A stretch of DNA of 64,000 nucleotides from Cyanobacteria bacterium SIG26. Lineage in GTDB: Bacteria > Cyanobacteriota > Vampirovibrionia > Gastranaerophilales > Gastranaerophilaceae. The notes under the pieces were generated by a model. It saw only the letters and a program-made list of their open reading frames with translations, made no database searches and had not been told where the DNA came from. This document shows, piece after piece, positions 16,875-26,764 of the stretch. Each line of letters opens with the position of its first letter. Position 1 is the first letter of the stretch. The stretch lies in the NCBI GenBank assembly GCA_015152555.1, contig SUTS01000006.1, forward strand, positions 47,900 through 111,899, given 5' to 3'. The position numbers and the translations under genes were made by a program.

Positions 16875-17732
16875 ATGAATGTATTATTTTGTACAGATGG
16901 GTCAAAAATAAGTTATTCAGCAATCCAAAATTTTTCTCATTGGTTTGATAATTTTACTGTAGATATTTTATGCGCGGTTGATTGGTCAATGTTGCCGGAT
17001 AATGTTGCTGTTGAAAATAGTCAATTTGCGATGCAGTGTGCGAATTCAGCGGATTCGATACTTGATTATTCTGAAAAATATTTATCTGAAAGCGGTATAA
17101 ATATCGGGAAAAAAATAAAAATGTGTGGTGCTGCTGTTGATTGTGTTTTAGAAGCCTCTCAGAGTAATAAATATGATTATATAGTGTTAGGTTCTCATGG
17201 TAAAAAGGGCATACAAAAATGGTTAGGTTCCGTATCTCAGGAGGTTGCTGTATCCGTTGATGATTCGGTGTATATATCTAAAGGGCGAAATTATAGGCGT
17301 AAATTATTATTTACAATTGAGTCTGCTGAAATTAGTTATTCTGTCGTAAAACGAGCTTTGGAGACTTTTAATTTTAATGATAAAGATATTCAGTTATCTA
17401 CAGTTTATGAAGTCCCGGATTATTTGTTTTTAGAAGGAAATGTTAATAGTGATTGGATTATAGATGTTGATAAAAAACAAGAAAATTCTGCGATGCTGCT
17501 GTTGAATGAGTTTGAAAAAATGTTTACTGATAAAGGTCTATTTGTTTCTAAAAAAATGGTTTTAAAAGGTAGTCCGGCGACTCAAATAATTAGTTATGTA
17601 GATAAAGAGGACATAGACCTTGTCATTTGCGGTTATAGAAATCGAACTCATATTGCAAAGTTTTTAATAAGTTCTGTAACTAAGCGTGTATTAGAAAATG
17701 CTAAGTCTGATGTATTAATTATCAGGCCGTAA
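16875..17732 (+). CDS. Tandem universal stress protein (two UspA domains)
   Basis: 285 aa made of two UspA folds. The first domain (about 1-138) has VLFCTDGSKISYSA and the ATP-loop-like LGSHGKKGIQKWLGSVSQEV; the second (about 142-285) has KLLFTIESAEISYS and VICGYRNRTHIAKFLISSV. The G-2x-G-9x-G(S/T) motif is intact in domain one (GSHGKKG...GSVS) and degenerate in domain two, so only the first may bind ATP. Good ribosome binding site AAAAAGGAG. Divergent from the sigma operon. The 3' end overlaps ldcA by 11 nt (converging). Confidence 0.9.
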   Translation: MNVLFCTDGSKISYSAIQNFSHWFDNFTVDILCAVDWSMLPDNVAVENSQFAMQCANSADSILDYSEKYLSESGINIGKKIKMCGAAVDCVLEASQSNKYDYIVLGSHGKKGIQKWLGSVSQEVAVSVDDSVYISKGRNYRRKLLFTIESAEISYSVVKRALETFNFNDKDIQLSTVYEVPDYLFLEGNVNSDWIIDVDKKQENSAMLLLNEFEKMFTDKGLFVSKKMVLKGSPATQIISYVDKEDIDLVICGYRNRTHIAKFLISSVTKRVLENAKSDVLIIRP

Positions 17733-18621
17733 AATTTGCTATTTTTATTGTCTCTTTTTCTATCCTTGCAACAGCGCCTATTGGTACTGTTGCTTTTGTT
17801 TTATTGTGTGATATTGGGTATGTCATAAATATCGGGAAATTATATTTTTTAGATAAATTTTCTAACATGTAAATAAATGCTTCTTTGTTATCTATATCTA
17901 AAAATTCTCCAATAATGATTGCTCTGATGTTATTTTTAAATTGATTTATATTGAATAATTGAGTAAAACATCTGTCAATTTTGTATGTTGGTTCGTTTAA
18001 ATCTTCTGCGATAAATATGAAATTAGTGTCAGGGACAAAATCTTGACCACAAAGTGAGCAGATAGTTGTTAAATTCCCGCCGAACAAGACTCCTTCACAT
18101 GTTTTAGAATTGACTGTGTTATTTGTGATAGGTTCTATTGTTATGTCGCCTTTTGTAAGGGCGTTTAGTAATGAATTAAGTGTATATTTATCTATTTCAT
18201 CAACACCAAAATCTGGCTGGGCCATTGGGCCTAAAAAAGTTACAAGTCCTGTATTTTTAGTAATCATTGTTAATAATGCTGAAATATCAGAATAGCCGCA
18301 AATTATTTTTGGATTATCTTTAATAATTTTATAATTTATATCATTTATTATTCTAATTGAACCATAACCGCCTCTGGCACAAATTATAGCTTTGACTTCA
18401 TCGTCTAAAAAAGCCTCATGTAAGTCTTTTAGGCGTTCTTTATCATTTCCTGCCAAATAAAATTCTTTTTTTTTGATATTAGAACCTAATTTAACTTTGT
18501 AGCCTAAACTTTCGATATATGTTTTAGCTTTGTTAATTTTCTTTATGTCAACATCGCCTGAAGTTGCGATTATAGCAATGGTGTCACCCTTTTGTAATTT
18601 TTTTGGTTTAATTAAGTTCAT
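17722..18621 (-). CDS. ldcA: LD-carboxypeptidase (peptidase S66)
   Basis: Removes the terminal D-Ala from L,D-linked tetrapeptides during murein recycling. 299 aa, typical. Catalytic Ser lies in CGYSDISALLT (G-Y-S-D), preceded by ARGGYGSIRII; the Glu and His of the triad are in AEDLNEPTYKIDRC and SHNKTKATVPIG. No signal peptide, so cytosolic. AAAGGA upstream provides a Shine-Dalgarno, in contrast to the divergent dnaX gene 42 bp away, which lacks one. Confidence 0.9.
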   Translation of the reverse strand: MNLIKPKKLQKGDTIAIIATSGDVDIKKINKAKTYIESLGYKVKLGSNIKKKEFYLAGNDKERLKDLHEAFLDDEVKAIICARGGYGSIRIINDINYKIIKDNPKIICGYSDISALLTMITKNTGLVTFLGPMAQPDFGVDEIDKYTLNSLLNALTKGDITIEPITNNTVNSKTCEGVLFGGNLTTICSLCGQDFVPDTNFIFIAEDLNEPTYKIDRCFTQLFNINQFKNNIRAIIIGEFLDIDNKEAFIYMLENLSKKYNFPIFMTYPISHNKTKATVPIGAVARIEKETIKIANFTA

Positions 18622-18648
18622 AAATTATCCTTTTTTAGTATTATTTGT

Positions 18649-18654
18649 TATAAT
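18649..18654 (+). promoter_or_regulatory. Extended -10 box of dnaX, probably leaderless
   Basis: TGTTATAAT at 18646-18654 with 9 nt to the ATG at 18664 and no Shine-Dalgarno between. Confidence 0.5.
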
Positions 18655-18663
18655 TATATTATC

Positions 18664-20547
18664 ATGAATTCAAATTACGTACCATTATATCGAAAATATC
18701 GTCCGCAAGCGATTGAACAAATTGTAGGTCAAGAACATATTAAAAAGGCTTTGGCTAATGCTATTCAAATGGATAGGATTTCGCATGCCTATCTTTTTAC
18801 GGGGCCAAGAGGTACCGGTAAAACTTCGACCGCGCGGATTTTTGCAAAATCTTTAAATTGTGAATCAGGTCCGACCGTTACTCCTTGTAATAGTTGTGAA
18901 AACTGTAAAAATATTACAAATTCAATTCCTATAGATGTTATTGAAATTGATGCTGCAAGTAATCGTTCAGTAAATGATGCAGATGAAATTATACAAAAAG
19001 TAGCTTTGGCACCTGTTCAAAGTCGTTATAAAATCTATATTATAGATGAGGTTCACATGTTAACTAATCAAGCTTTCAATGCTTTGTTAAAAACGCTTGA
19101 AGAGCCTCCTAAAAATGTGATTTTTATTCTTGCAACAACAGAAGTTCATAAAGTTTTGGATACTATAAAAAGTCGTTGTCAACGTTTTGATTTTAAACGT
19201 ATTACAACTGATGATATTTCCAATCATTTAAGATATATTTCTGATTGTGAAAATATAAATATTACAGACGATGCATTATCTTATATTGCGCAAAATTCTG
19301 CAGGCGGAATGCGTGACAGTATCGCATTACTGGATCAACTTAGTGTTTTGAATTCAGAAAAAGAAGCAATTTCGGTAGATGATATTAATAGCCTTTTAGG
19401 ACGTCTTTCGTTTGATTCTTTAACGGAGTTATTTAAAGCAATTGCTCAATCTGATCAAAATAAATCTTTAGAAATTTTGAATAATATTTATAATCAAGGT
19501 AATGAGCCTGTACAAATATTGTCTAATTTCTTGGAATATTTGCGTAATGCTTTAATTTTAAAATCTGTAGGGGCAAATGTAAGTAATGTTGTTGTCCAAT
19601 TGAATAATTCGCAAGCTCAAATCTTATCAACCAGCTTACAAGATGTGGAAACTCATCAGCTAGTTTCTCTAATTGAAAAATGTTCTTCTTATATAAAAGA
19701 ATTAAAATTGACAGCTAATCCAAAATTATGGTTAGATGTCGCGATTTTAGATATGTCTAATTTAACAGAAAATACAAAATTGGAGGATTTGCACAGACGA
19801 TTGTCGGCATTAGAATCCGGAGATGGTGTAAAATTTGTAAATCCTTCTCCGTATAATACGCCACCTTCGCCGGTTAAGAAACCTGAAATAATGAAACCAA
19901 TAAAAGCTGAAATTAAACAAGACGTGCCTGTGGTAGTTTCTCAATCTGTGGCTGCTCCGACCGAAGAAGAGGTTTTATCGGAGTCTGTTCCAATGTCGAA
20001 ATCCGCTCCGCCAAATGCATTAAAGGCTACTTGGGTAAAGTTATTAGAAAGTGTTTCAAGTTTTCCTTCTCGTGCAATTTTAAAACAGCAGGCTGTACCT
20101 GTTAAATTATCTGCTGATGAAGTTATAATTACAATTAAAAATCCAAGTTGGTTAAAGCAGTTTGCGCAAGACGGTTCAAAACATTCATGTATAGTTGATG
20201 CTGCAAATATAGTTTTTGGTTCTGTTAAAAAGGTTATTGTAAGGGCTCCTGAGTCAGGTGATGATGCTATTAGAAAAGAATTTGCCGGTTCAGATGATGA
20301 TGATAAGCCTGCCCTTGCGACTTCAAAAACATTCAAACCTAAAACGCAAGAAATAAATAAAGAGGATGTCGTCGAAGCTATACAAATACGAGATGAAGTA
20401 GAATATGAAACTTCGGACGGTAATAATACGGCTGAAGATGTTTCTGCCCAACAGTCCGTAAAAAAATATGGTAAGGCTGATGCGGCTTATCATACAGATG
20501 ATGTGAACATGGTTATGGATTTGTTCGAAGGTAAATTTATTGAATAA
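18664..20547 (+). CDS. dnaX: DNA polymerase III subunit gamma/tau
   Basis: Clamp-loader ATPase of the replisome. 627 aa. Walker A GPRGTGKT at 47-54, zinc ligands C66, C75, C78 and C81, Walker B IIDEVHML, sensor-1 region ILATTEVHKV and the SRCQRFDF arginine finger. Domain III follows to about residue 370; the remaining 250 residues are a proline/charged linker plus a KATWVKLLESVSSFPSRAIL segment that resembles the tau C-terminal domain. No obvious slippery A-run frameshift site was seen, so a separate gamma form is not predicted from sequence. Terminates at a strong hairpin. Confidence 0.96.
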   Translation: MNSNYVPLYRKYRPQAIEQIVGQEHIKKALANAIQMDRISHAYLFTGPRGTGKTSTARIFAKSLNCESGPTVTPCNSCENCKNITNSIPIDVIEIDAASNRSVNDADEIIQKVALAPVQSRYKIYIIDEVHMLTNQAFNALLKTLEEPPKNVIFILATTEVHKVLDTIKSRCQRFDFKRITTDDISNHLRYISDCENINITDDALSYIAQNSAGGMRDSIALLDQLSVLNSEKEAISVDDINSLLGRLSFDSLTELFKAIAQSDQNKSLEILNNIYNQGNEPVQILSNFLEYLRNALILKSVGANVSNVVVQLNNSQAQILSTSLQDVETHQLVSLIEKCSSYIKELKLTANPKLWLDVAILDMSNLTENTKLEDLHRRLSALESGDGVKFVNPSPYNTPPSPVKKPEIMKPIKAEIKQDVPVVVSQSVAAPTEEEVLSESVPMSKSAPPNALKATWVKLLESVSSFPSRAILKQQAVPVKLSADEVIITIKNPSWLKQFAQDGSKHSCIVDAANIVFGSVKKVIVRAPESGDDAIRKEFAGSDDDDKPALATSKTFKPKTQEINKEDVVEAIQIRDEVEYETSDGNNTAEDVSAQQSVKKYGKADAAYHTDDVNMVMDLFEGKFIE

Positions 20548-20557
20548 TTTATTTATT

Positions 20558-20586
20558 AAAAAGAGCCTCTAATGAGGCTCTTTTTT
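20558..20586. terminator. Bidirectional terminator between dnaX and typA
   Basis: AAAAAGAGCCTC, loop TAAT, GAGGCTCTTTTTT. It serves dnaX on the plus strand and typA, which ends at 20585, on the minus strand. Confidence 0.88.
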
Positions 20587-22396
20587 AGTTGTATATCTTT
20601 TTGTTCAAGTCGGCTTTTCTTAGCCTTACATTTTCCGGGGTTATTTCTACCAGTTCATCGTCTCCAAGATATTCCATAGCTTCTTCCAGTGATAAAATTC
20701 TCGGAGCTTGTAATGTTACCATAACATCAGCGGTAGAGCTTCTCATATTTGTAAGTTTTTTAGTTTTACAGATGTTAACGGTAATATCTTGAGGTCTATT
20801 GCATTCGCCAATAATCATACCTCTATAAACTTTGGTTTTCGGGGTTATGAAAAATACTCCTCTGTCTTCGTATTGTGCTAAAGCATAAGGGATAGCTTCA
20901 CCTTGTTCGTGCGCAATAATAGAGCCGCTTCTTTGACGAGGTATATCTCCGGCGTATGGTCTGTATTCTAAGAATGTGTGGTACATAATACCTTCACCTC
21001 TAGTCATACGTATAAATTCACTTCTAAACCCGATTAATCCTCTAGCAGGGATGTGGAATGTTAATGTTGTACGACCCTTTGCACTTTGCATATCTTTCAT
21101 TTCGGCTTTTCTGCCGGAAAGCCTTTCAATTGCGCTTCCTGCATATTCTTCCGGAACATCAACAATCAAGTTCTCATAAGGTTCTGAGTGCACACCGTTT
21201 ATGTCTTTGTAAATTACTTCCGGTTTTGAAACTGCAAACTCATAGCCTTCACGGCGCATTGTCTCAATTAGAATACCTAAATGTAACTCTCCGCGACCTG
21301 AGACTTTAAAGCAATCTGTAGAGTCAGTATCTTCAACTCGTAAACTTACATTTTTTTCTAATTCGTTATAAAGACGTTTTCTGATTTGACGAGAGGTAAC
21401 AAATTTTCCTTCTTGCCCTGCAAATGGACTGTCATTCACTGAAAAGTTCATTTGTAATGTTGGTTCATCAACTTTTATTAGCGGAAGAGCTTGCGTATTT
21501 GTTGGGTCGCAAATAGTTTCTCCAATTTGAATATCAGCAAAACCTGCAATACCAACAATATCACCGGCACTTGCGGATTCGATTTCAACTCTGCCTAAAT
21601 CCTTAAATCCGAATAATTTAACGATTTTACCTCTTTCTTGTGAACCGTCCGCGTGAATTACACAAACTTGTTCTTGTGAATTAATTTTCCCGTTTGCAAT
21701 TCTTCCGACTACAATTCTGCCAACGTATTCATTATAATCAAGTGTTGTTGCTCTGAATTGGAATGGAGCGTTAGCGTTCCCTTTTGGAGGTTGAATGTTT
21801 TTTAATATACTTTCTAAAAGAGGTACCATATCTTTTCGCTCATCATCTAACTCATTAATCGCAAATCCGTTTAAACTACTTGAAAAAATAAATGGGAAAT
21901 CAATTAAATCTTCTCTGTCAGTTAATTCAGTGAAAAGATCGAAAACCTTGTCTAGTGCAGTTAGCGGTTCAGCTGCAGGTTTGTCGATTTTATTGATTAC
22001 TACAATAATTCTAAGCCCCAATTCTAAGGCTTTAGACAAAACAAATCTTGTTTGAGGCATTGGGCCTTCTGCAGCGTCAACGATTAATAAAGCTCCATCA
22101 ACCATGCCTAAAACACGTTCAACTTCTCCGCCAAAATCAGCGTGGCCCGGGGTGTCTACGACGTTGATTTTTGTACCGTTATAATCAATAGAAATGTTTT
22201 TAGAAAGGATTGTAATACCTCTTTCTCTTTCTAAATCGTTACTATCTAGGACTCGTTCTTCAATATGTTGATTGTCTCTAAAAGCTCCGGCTTGTTTTAG
22301 TAAGCAGTCAACCAAAGTTGTTTTACCGTGGTCAACGTGAGCGATAATTGCTATATTTCTAATATTTTCATTATTATTTGTCATATTTTCCGCCAT
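20585..22396 (-). CDS. typA: Ribosome-associated GTPase TypA/BipA
   Basis: Translational GTPase that acts on the ribosome under stress or low temperature. 603 aa, full length. G1 AHVDHGKTT near residue 20, G3 [16 protein letters not shown]4 NKIDKPAA; the C-terminal domain has [10 protein letters not shown] and the GxRSTADVMV-like [11 protein letters not shown]. The start ATG at 22396 has no good Shine-Dalgarno; a second in-frame ATG four codons on (MTNNN) has GCGGA before it and could be used. No partner gene in the immediate operon. Confidence 0.95.
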   Translation of the reverse strand: MAENMTNNNENIRNIAIIAHVDHGKTTLVDCLLKQAGAFRDNQHIEERVLDSNDLERERGITILSKNISIDYNGTKINVVDTPGHADFGGEVERVLGMVDGALLIVDAAEGPMPQTRFVLSKALELGLRIIVVINKIDKPAAEPLTALDKVFDLFTELTDREDLIDFPFIFSSSLNGFAINELDDERKDMVPLLESILKNIQPPKGNANAPFQFRATTLDYNEYVGRIVVGRIANGKINSQEQVCVIHADGSQERGKIVKLFGFKDLGRVEIESASAGDIVGIAGFADIQIGETICDPTNTQALPLIKVDEPTLQMNFSVNDSPFAGQEGKFVTSRQIRKRLYNELEKNVSLRVEDTDSTDCFKVSGRGELHLGILIETMRREGYEFAVSKPEVIYKDINGVHSEPYENLIVDVPEEYAGSAIERLSGRKAEMKDMQSAKGRTTLTFHIPARGLIGFRSEFIRMTRGEGIMYHTFLEYRPYAGDIPRQRSGSIIAHEQGEAIPYALAQYEDRGVFFITPKTKVYRGMIIGECNRPQDITVNICKTKKLTNMRSSTADVMVTLQAPRILSLEEAMEYLGDDELVEITPENVRLRKADLNKKIYN

Positions 22397-22473
22397 TCAA
22401 GTTTGTTTAGTGTATTTGCTACACTTTTATTTTAAAACACATATTCTGATTTTTCAATAGGTGGAATTTTATC

Positions 22474-23166
22474 TTAACCTATTTTTTTTAAAATATTTCT
22501 AATTTTAATAGCGTTATGCCCTTCAGGAAGTTTATCATAGGTTTCTTTTGCCAGTAATAATTCTTGTTTTGCAATAGGTAGATCACTATTTCTTTTTATT
22601 AGTACTTCTGCAACTTCAAATCTTATTGCTGCAAGCATTTCTTCATATCTTTCGATAGGTTGCATTTGTCTGGATATTGTTTCAAATCGATTTTTTGCAC
22701 TCGGGTAATTGTCGCAGATATTTTTCAAAGCTCGTTTTTCTTCTTGTAAAATTTTTAGATGTCTGTCACTACCATATTCACTTAATTTATATATTTCTTT
22801 AAGGTCATTTGTTCGGGCTGCGATATGGACTATATCATTTTTCCTTTTTGCAATGGCTAGAGCTTTTGTTGCGACTTCTTCAACAAATTGAGCATCTTTT
22901 CCTCTGTTTAATTTTATCAAAGTACTGTATATAATACCTGCGAGTTTGTCATTGTTTAAACTCACTAATTTTTCTGCAAATTTTTGAGCTGTTTTGTTGA
23001 ATTTTGGTAACTCGTTAGAATTTGTGAAACTATCGCCAAATTCTTGAACTTTATATCTAAAATCTTTATCGTTTATTTTAGAATGTCTTTTTGCATTTTT
23101 TTCAATATTGTTTACATAAATATCAAAATTTTTTACTAAAGTTTTAATATTGTTATTTATATTCAT
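22474..23166 (-). CDS. Helical repeat protein of unknown function
   Basis: 230 aa, no signal peptide or membrane segment. It is predicted almost all-helical, with charged and leucine/alanine periodicity (AEKLVSLNNDKLAGIIYSTL, KALAIAKRKNDIVHIAARTN, AKQELLLAKETYDKLPEGHN), suggestive of TPR-like or other helical-hairpin repeats, but I cannot assign a family. It is monocistronic, 77 nt upstream of typA on the same strand, so read-through into typA is possible. Confidence 0.6.
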   Translation of the reverse strand: MNINNNIKTLVKNFDIYVNNIEKNAKRHSKINDKDFRYKVQEFGDSFTNSNELPKFNKTAQKFAEKLVSLNNDKLAGIIYSTLIKLNRGKDAQFVEEVATKALAIAKRKNDIVHIAARTNDLKEIYKLSEYGSDRHLKILQEEKRALKNICDNYPSAKNRFETISRQMQPIERYEEMLAAIRFEVAEVLIKRNSDLPIAKQELLLAKETYDKLPEGHNAIKIRNILKKIG

Positions 23167-23234
23167 TACTAGTCTTTAACCTCTTATGCTGTATTACATT
23201 TATTATAAAACTTGTAAAAATAATTTTTGCTATA

Positions 23235-24626
23235 TTATTTAAGTTGCTTATTATAAGCAATAGATGCGCAGATTAAACAAATTGTTCCGAAGCAAATGCC
23301 AAAATACATGGTTTTGTGAAATGCTGATAAGAATGCGGTTTCGTATATAATACCGTTGCTTAATAGGTGGGTTTTAAAATGGTCAAACAACGTTATGGTG
23401 ATTGCAACCCCTAGGATATTTCCCAAGTTTCTTGATAGCGCAAGAATTCCGCTGGCTACGCCGAGTTCATCTTTTGGGACGGATGTGATAATTGCATTAT
23501 TAGATGGGGATTGAAATAATCCGTTTCCTACTCCCATAAGAAATGAGGCTGTAATTATTAACCAAATAGGAGTGGTTTTATTAAAAGTTATAAATATTAA
23601 AAGTGCGAGTATATAAATGCAGGGTCCGATTTTTGTTAGGATATGGCTTCCGTGCTTGCCTGAATATCCTCCGGCAAAAGGTGCGATTGTTGATGATGCT
23701 ATTGCATAAGGCAGGATTAATAGACCTGTTATAAACGCGTTAAATTTTAGGATTTCTTGAAGGTAGAATGGTAATAAAATGGCGTTTGTAAACATGCACA
23801 TATATGCCATCATAACGGCAATATTTCCAAAGGTAAATGTTTTTATTTTAAACATATCAAAATTTATAAGCGGATAATTGATTTTTCTGTCTCTTAAGTA
23901 AAATAATGCGCCAAAGATTAATGTAATTATGCCCAAAGATATTATTTGTAAAGATTTCCAACCCCATTGGTGGCCTTGAGAAATTGCCAAAAGCAGTGCG
24001 AACAATCCGATTGTAAAATATATAAATCCCTTGTAGTCGAATTTAAAATCAAATTTTTGCGTTTTATATGAAGGTAATAATTTAAATGATGCTATTGATG
24101 CAATTAAAGCAATGGGAACACCCGGTAAAAATACTGTTCGCCAACCAAAAGCGTTAATTAGTAGTCCTCCGATTGCCGGCCCTAATAATCCGCCGACTGC
24201 AACTAAACACCCATTTATTCCAAGAGCTTTCCCTCTTTGTTCGCCTTTAAATAATGTTGCTATTGTGCTGGGTCCGTTTGCCATCATAACGGATGCGCCT
24301 AAGGCTTCTATACATCTGTAAGTTAATAATGTGTATAAATTAGATGAAGTTGAATTTAATAAAGCGCCGAGTGCAAAAATCAAAAATCCATAACCGTATA
24401 ATTTGTTTTTCGGTAAGATATCACCAAGTTTTCCAAAAAATGGCAGAAAAACTGTCAATACAAGCATATATGCAATAACAACCCATTGAACTTGGCTGAG
24501 TGTAATATTAAGACTTTCGGCGATTTGGTAGAGCGCCAAATTGACAGAGCTTGAGTCTAACATTCCCAAGAAATTCCCGAGAATTATTAGTATGCATATT
24601 ATCCATTTTATTTTAGTTGTTGACAT
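23235..24626 (-). CDS. MFS transporter, DHA2 (EmrB/QacA-like) family
   Basis: 463 aa with 12-14 hydrophobic segments. The N-terminus LGNFLGMLDSSSVNLAL carries the DHA2 motif 1 with the membrane-embedded Asp (LD-S-x-VNVAL); motif A is FFGKLGDILPKNKLYGYG and motif C is seen as GLLGPAIGGLL. Family members export drugs, bile salts or other amphiphiles with protons. No MFP/outer-membrane partner or regulator is adjacent, so the substrate is unknown. The -10 box is 6 nt upstream of the ATG with no Shine-Dalgarno. Confidence 0.9.
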   Translation of the reverse strand: MSTTKIKWIICILIILGNFLGMLDSSSVNLALYQIAESLNITLSQVQWVVIAYMLVLTVFLPFFGKLGDILPKNKLYGYGFLIFALGALLNSTSSNLYTLLTYRCIEALGASVMMANGPSTIATLFKGEQRGKALGINGCLVAVGGLLGPAIGGLLINAFGWRTVFLPGVPIALIASIASFKLLPSYKTQKFDFKFDYKGFIYFTIGLFALLLAISQGHQWGWKSLQIISLGIITLIFGALFYLRDRKINYPLINFDMFKIKTFTFGNIAVMMAYMCMFTNAILLPFYLQEILKFNAFITGLLILPYAIASSTIAPFAGGYSGKHGSHILTKIGPCIYILALLIFITFNKTTPIWLIITASFLMGVGNGLFQSPSNNAIITSVPKDELGVASGILALSRNLGNILGVAITITLFDHFKTHLLSNGIIYETAFLSAFHKTMYFGICFGTICLICASIAYNKQLK

Positions 24627-24632
24627 AGTTTT

Positions 24633-24638
24633 ATTTTA
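24633..24638 (-). promoter_or_regulatory. Extended -10 box of the MFS gene, probably leaderless
   Basis: TGATAAAAT on the minus strand with 6 nt (AAAACT) to the ATG at 24626. Confidence 0.5.
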
Positions 24639-24809
24639 TCACGTCAAATATAATGCTATGTAAAGTTTTGTAATTCCGAACAAAATCTTTATAAAGAAGA
24701 TGTTTTACACTTGTTTATTAATTTGAGTTTTGTTGTTGAAATAATATCTGAAAAATGTTATAATAATTATATAAAATTGTATACTTAGGCAATTTGGAGT
24801 TGGTTGAGG

Positions 24810-26753
24810 ATGAATTCATATATATATAAGCGAGCATTTTCATTAACTGAGTTAATGATAGTTATGGTGATATTGTCGATTTTGATGGCAGCAATGGCGC
24901 CTGTGTTTACTAAACGCCATGCAACATCAGCGCCGACTACCGATTCGGTTTGGTATTATGTAAACGGTAAAGAAGATGCCTATTATGATTCCGGAGTTAA
25001 GCATCTATCGTCCACAGCTTATATTGGTATTCAACCTTCTAAACTGCCTGCCTCTGAAAAATCTAACCCATCTTCAAAAGTTGTGATAATGGCAAATAAG
25101 GATCAAAACCACATACAATTCCGATATGGTAATGTTGGAGGAGGAGTTCCGACCGGCATTTTTGCTGTTGATGATGAAAACTCAATGTATATGGGCTCCA
25201 AACCTTCAGCTAAACTTAAGAGGTATACTTCTGCAGGTGTTGGTGCATCTGCTAAAAGTCATTCAAGCACGCATGATACTATTGCAATAGGTGCTAATGC
25301 ACTGGGTTCCGGTGATAAGGGTTTGGATGAATTTACAGTTGCGGTAGGTGCTAATGCAGGGCAAAAAATTGCAGCAAATGATGTTCCTGACGGAGCTGAG
25401 CATGATGTTATTGTTGGGGCTAATTCGGGTAATTTACGATATGCAAGTCAAAATGTTATTGTTGGCTCAAATATTATGAACTATGATGGACATAGTGCTC
25501 TTTTAAGTGTTTTGGTTGGGGCTGATGTTGCAACAAGCAATGTACAATTTTCTCAGTATTATAGAAGTGTTATATTAGGTTCACCATTTTATAAGTTTGG
25601 TTCACCTGAAGGTGCTAAATTAATGTATGAAAATACTATTTTAGGTTATAATACTTTAAATGATCCTTCCTTATTAGCTACCGGGGTTAATAAATTAACG
25701 GCAGCAGGAAATAACGCTTGTAACGCGATAAACCTAAGCGGTAATTCTAATGTTGTGACTTGTATAGGTGCGGAAACTGCAAGCGATAAAGATTCCGGTG
25801 GCGGTGGCGGTCGCAATGTTGAGGAGCAAATTTATATTGGAGGTCCGTCGAGAACCGGTGTTGGTATTGCTGCGTTAGAGGTTTATAATGGAGAGGGTGT
25901 TTCTGCGCCTACTGTTGTAATGAATTCTCATTTGGTTGTACGCGGGAATTTTTATTATCGAAATTCTTCTGGTCAACTTGCCCCCCACCATTATGTTGGG
26001 ATAAATACTAGTTCTTTCCCTACTAATTCTGGCAGTGGTTTTGAGTTAGCATACTTTGATCCTAGTGATAGAGGTGAGAGTCCGACTTTGGGAAGCGAGA
26101 TTATTGGGGAATTTCTAAACCTAAATCTCAGCAGTGTGTTTAATGAAGGTACCAATAATACATATTTTTTACATTTTAAGGATAACATGTATCAGGACAA
26201 TTATTTTACCTTTGGGAAACCTACGATGGGTCCGTATGAGAATTATTATCGTATAAGTGATTTTGACACTTTTTCTGCGATGAGTACAAAGGGTGAAGAT
26301 GGGGAAGATTCCTGTAGTGTTTTAGGTCCCGGTTATTATCCCACTGGAGCTGATGGTTGCCCAAATTTAAACTTTTCTGATTTAAGGTTAAAAGATATTG
26401 ATTCTGAAAATACAGATTCTATACAAAAGCTTTTGCAGGTTGTACCGTATCATTATACATTCAAGTCTGATAAAACAAAACGAGCTCAAGTTGGTGTAAT
26501 TGCTCAAGATTTACAAAAATATTTCACAAATTCTGTTTCAGAAGGCAAAGATGGATATTTGCGTATTCGTTGGGATGAAATGTTTTTCGCATTGATAAAT
26601 TCTATAAAAGAATTAGGAGTTAAGTTAGCTAACTTCACAAGACAAATTGATAACTTGGAACAGGATGCAGAAAGTCTTGCAAGTGAGCAAAAGTTAGTAC
26701 AAAAACGTATCGACAAGTTAAATAAACGATTAGAAAAATTAGAAAATAATTAA
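24810..26753 (+). CDS. Pilin-like/YadA-like/S74-chaperone fusion protein 1
   Basis: 647 aa, no described family name known to me. Order: class III signal (YKRAFSLTELMIVMVILSIL; cleavage after Ala, Glu at +5) with the hydrophobic assembly helix; a domain at about 46-135 shared with two neighbours (VWYYVNGKEDAYYD, AYIGIQP, NHIQFRYGN); degenerate YadA-head-like beta-roll coils at about 155-320 ending with a Cys pair C304/C318 in VTCIG; the shared link QIYIGGPS...LVVRGNFYY at about 340-385; a unique spacer; then an S74 peptidase/intramolecular chaperone domain with S523-D-L-R-L-K528 and QVGVIAQDL, and a terminal coiled coil (about 595-647). Likely trimeric. The start at 24810 has GGAG 10 nt upstream. 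Forms an operon with the next gene (11-nt gap). Confidence 0.85.
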   Translation: MNSYIYKRAFSLTELMIVMVILSILMAAMAPVFTKRHATSAPTTDSVWYYVNGKEDAYYDSGVKHLSSTAYIGIQPSKLPASEKSNPSSKVVIMANKDQNHIQFRYGNVGGGVPTGIFAVDDENSMYMGSKPSAKLKRYTSAGVGASAKSHSSTHDTIAIGANALGSGDKGLDEFTVAVGANAGQKIAANDVPDGAEHDVIVGANSGNLRYASQNVIVGSNIMNYDGHSALLSVLVGADVATSNVQFSQYYRSVILGSPFYKFGSPEGAKLMYENTILGYNTLNDPSLLATGVNKLTAAGNNACNAINLSGNSNVVTCIGAETASDKDSGGGGGRNVEEQIYIGGPSRTGVGIAALEVYNGEGVSAPTVVMNSHLVVRGNFYYRNSSGQLAPHHYVGINTSSFPTNSGSGFELAYFDPSDRGESPTLGSEIIGEFLNLNLSSVFNEGTNNTYFLHFKDNMYQDNYFTFGKPTMGPYENYYRISDFDTFSAMSTKGEDGEDSCSVLGPGYYPTGADGCPNLNFSDLRLKDIDSENTDSIQKLLQVVPYHYTFKSDKTKRAQVGVIAQDLQKYFTNSVSEGKDGYLRIRWDEMFFALINSIKELGVKLANFTRQIDNLEQDAESLASEQKLVQKRIDKLNKRLEKLENN

Positions 26754-26764
26754 CGGAGTAAACT

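Noticed and set aside
18664..20547. Programmed frameshift producing a gamma form of DnaX
   Set aside because: No AAAAAAG-like slippery heptamer followed by a stem was evident in the central region; the frame is open throughout.
21058..21309. ORFs on the strand opposite typA
   Set aside because: Shadow frames of a conserved GTPase gene; no Shine-Dalgarno or known motif.
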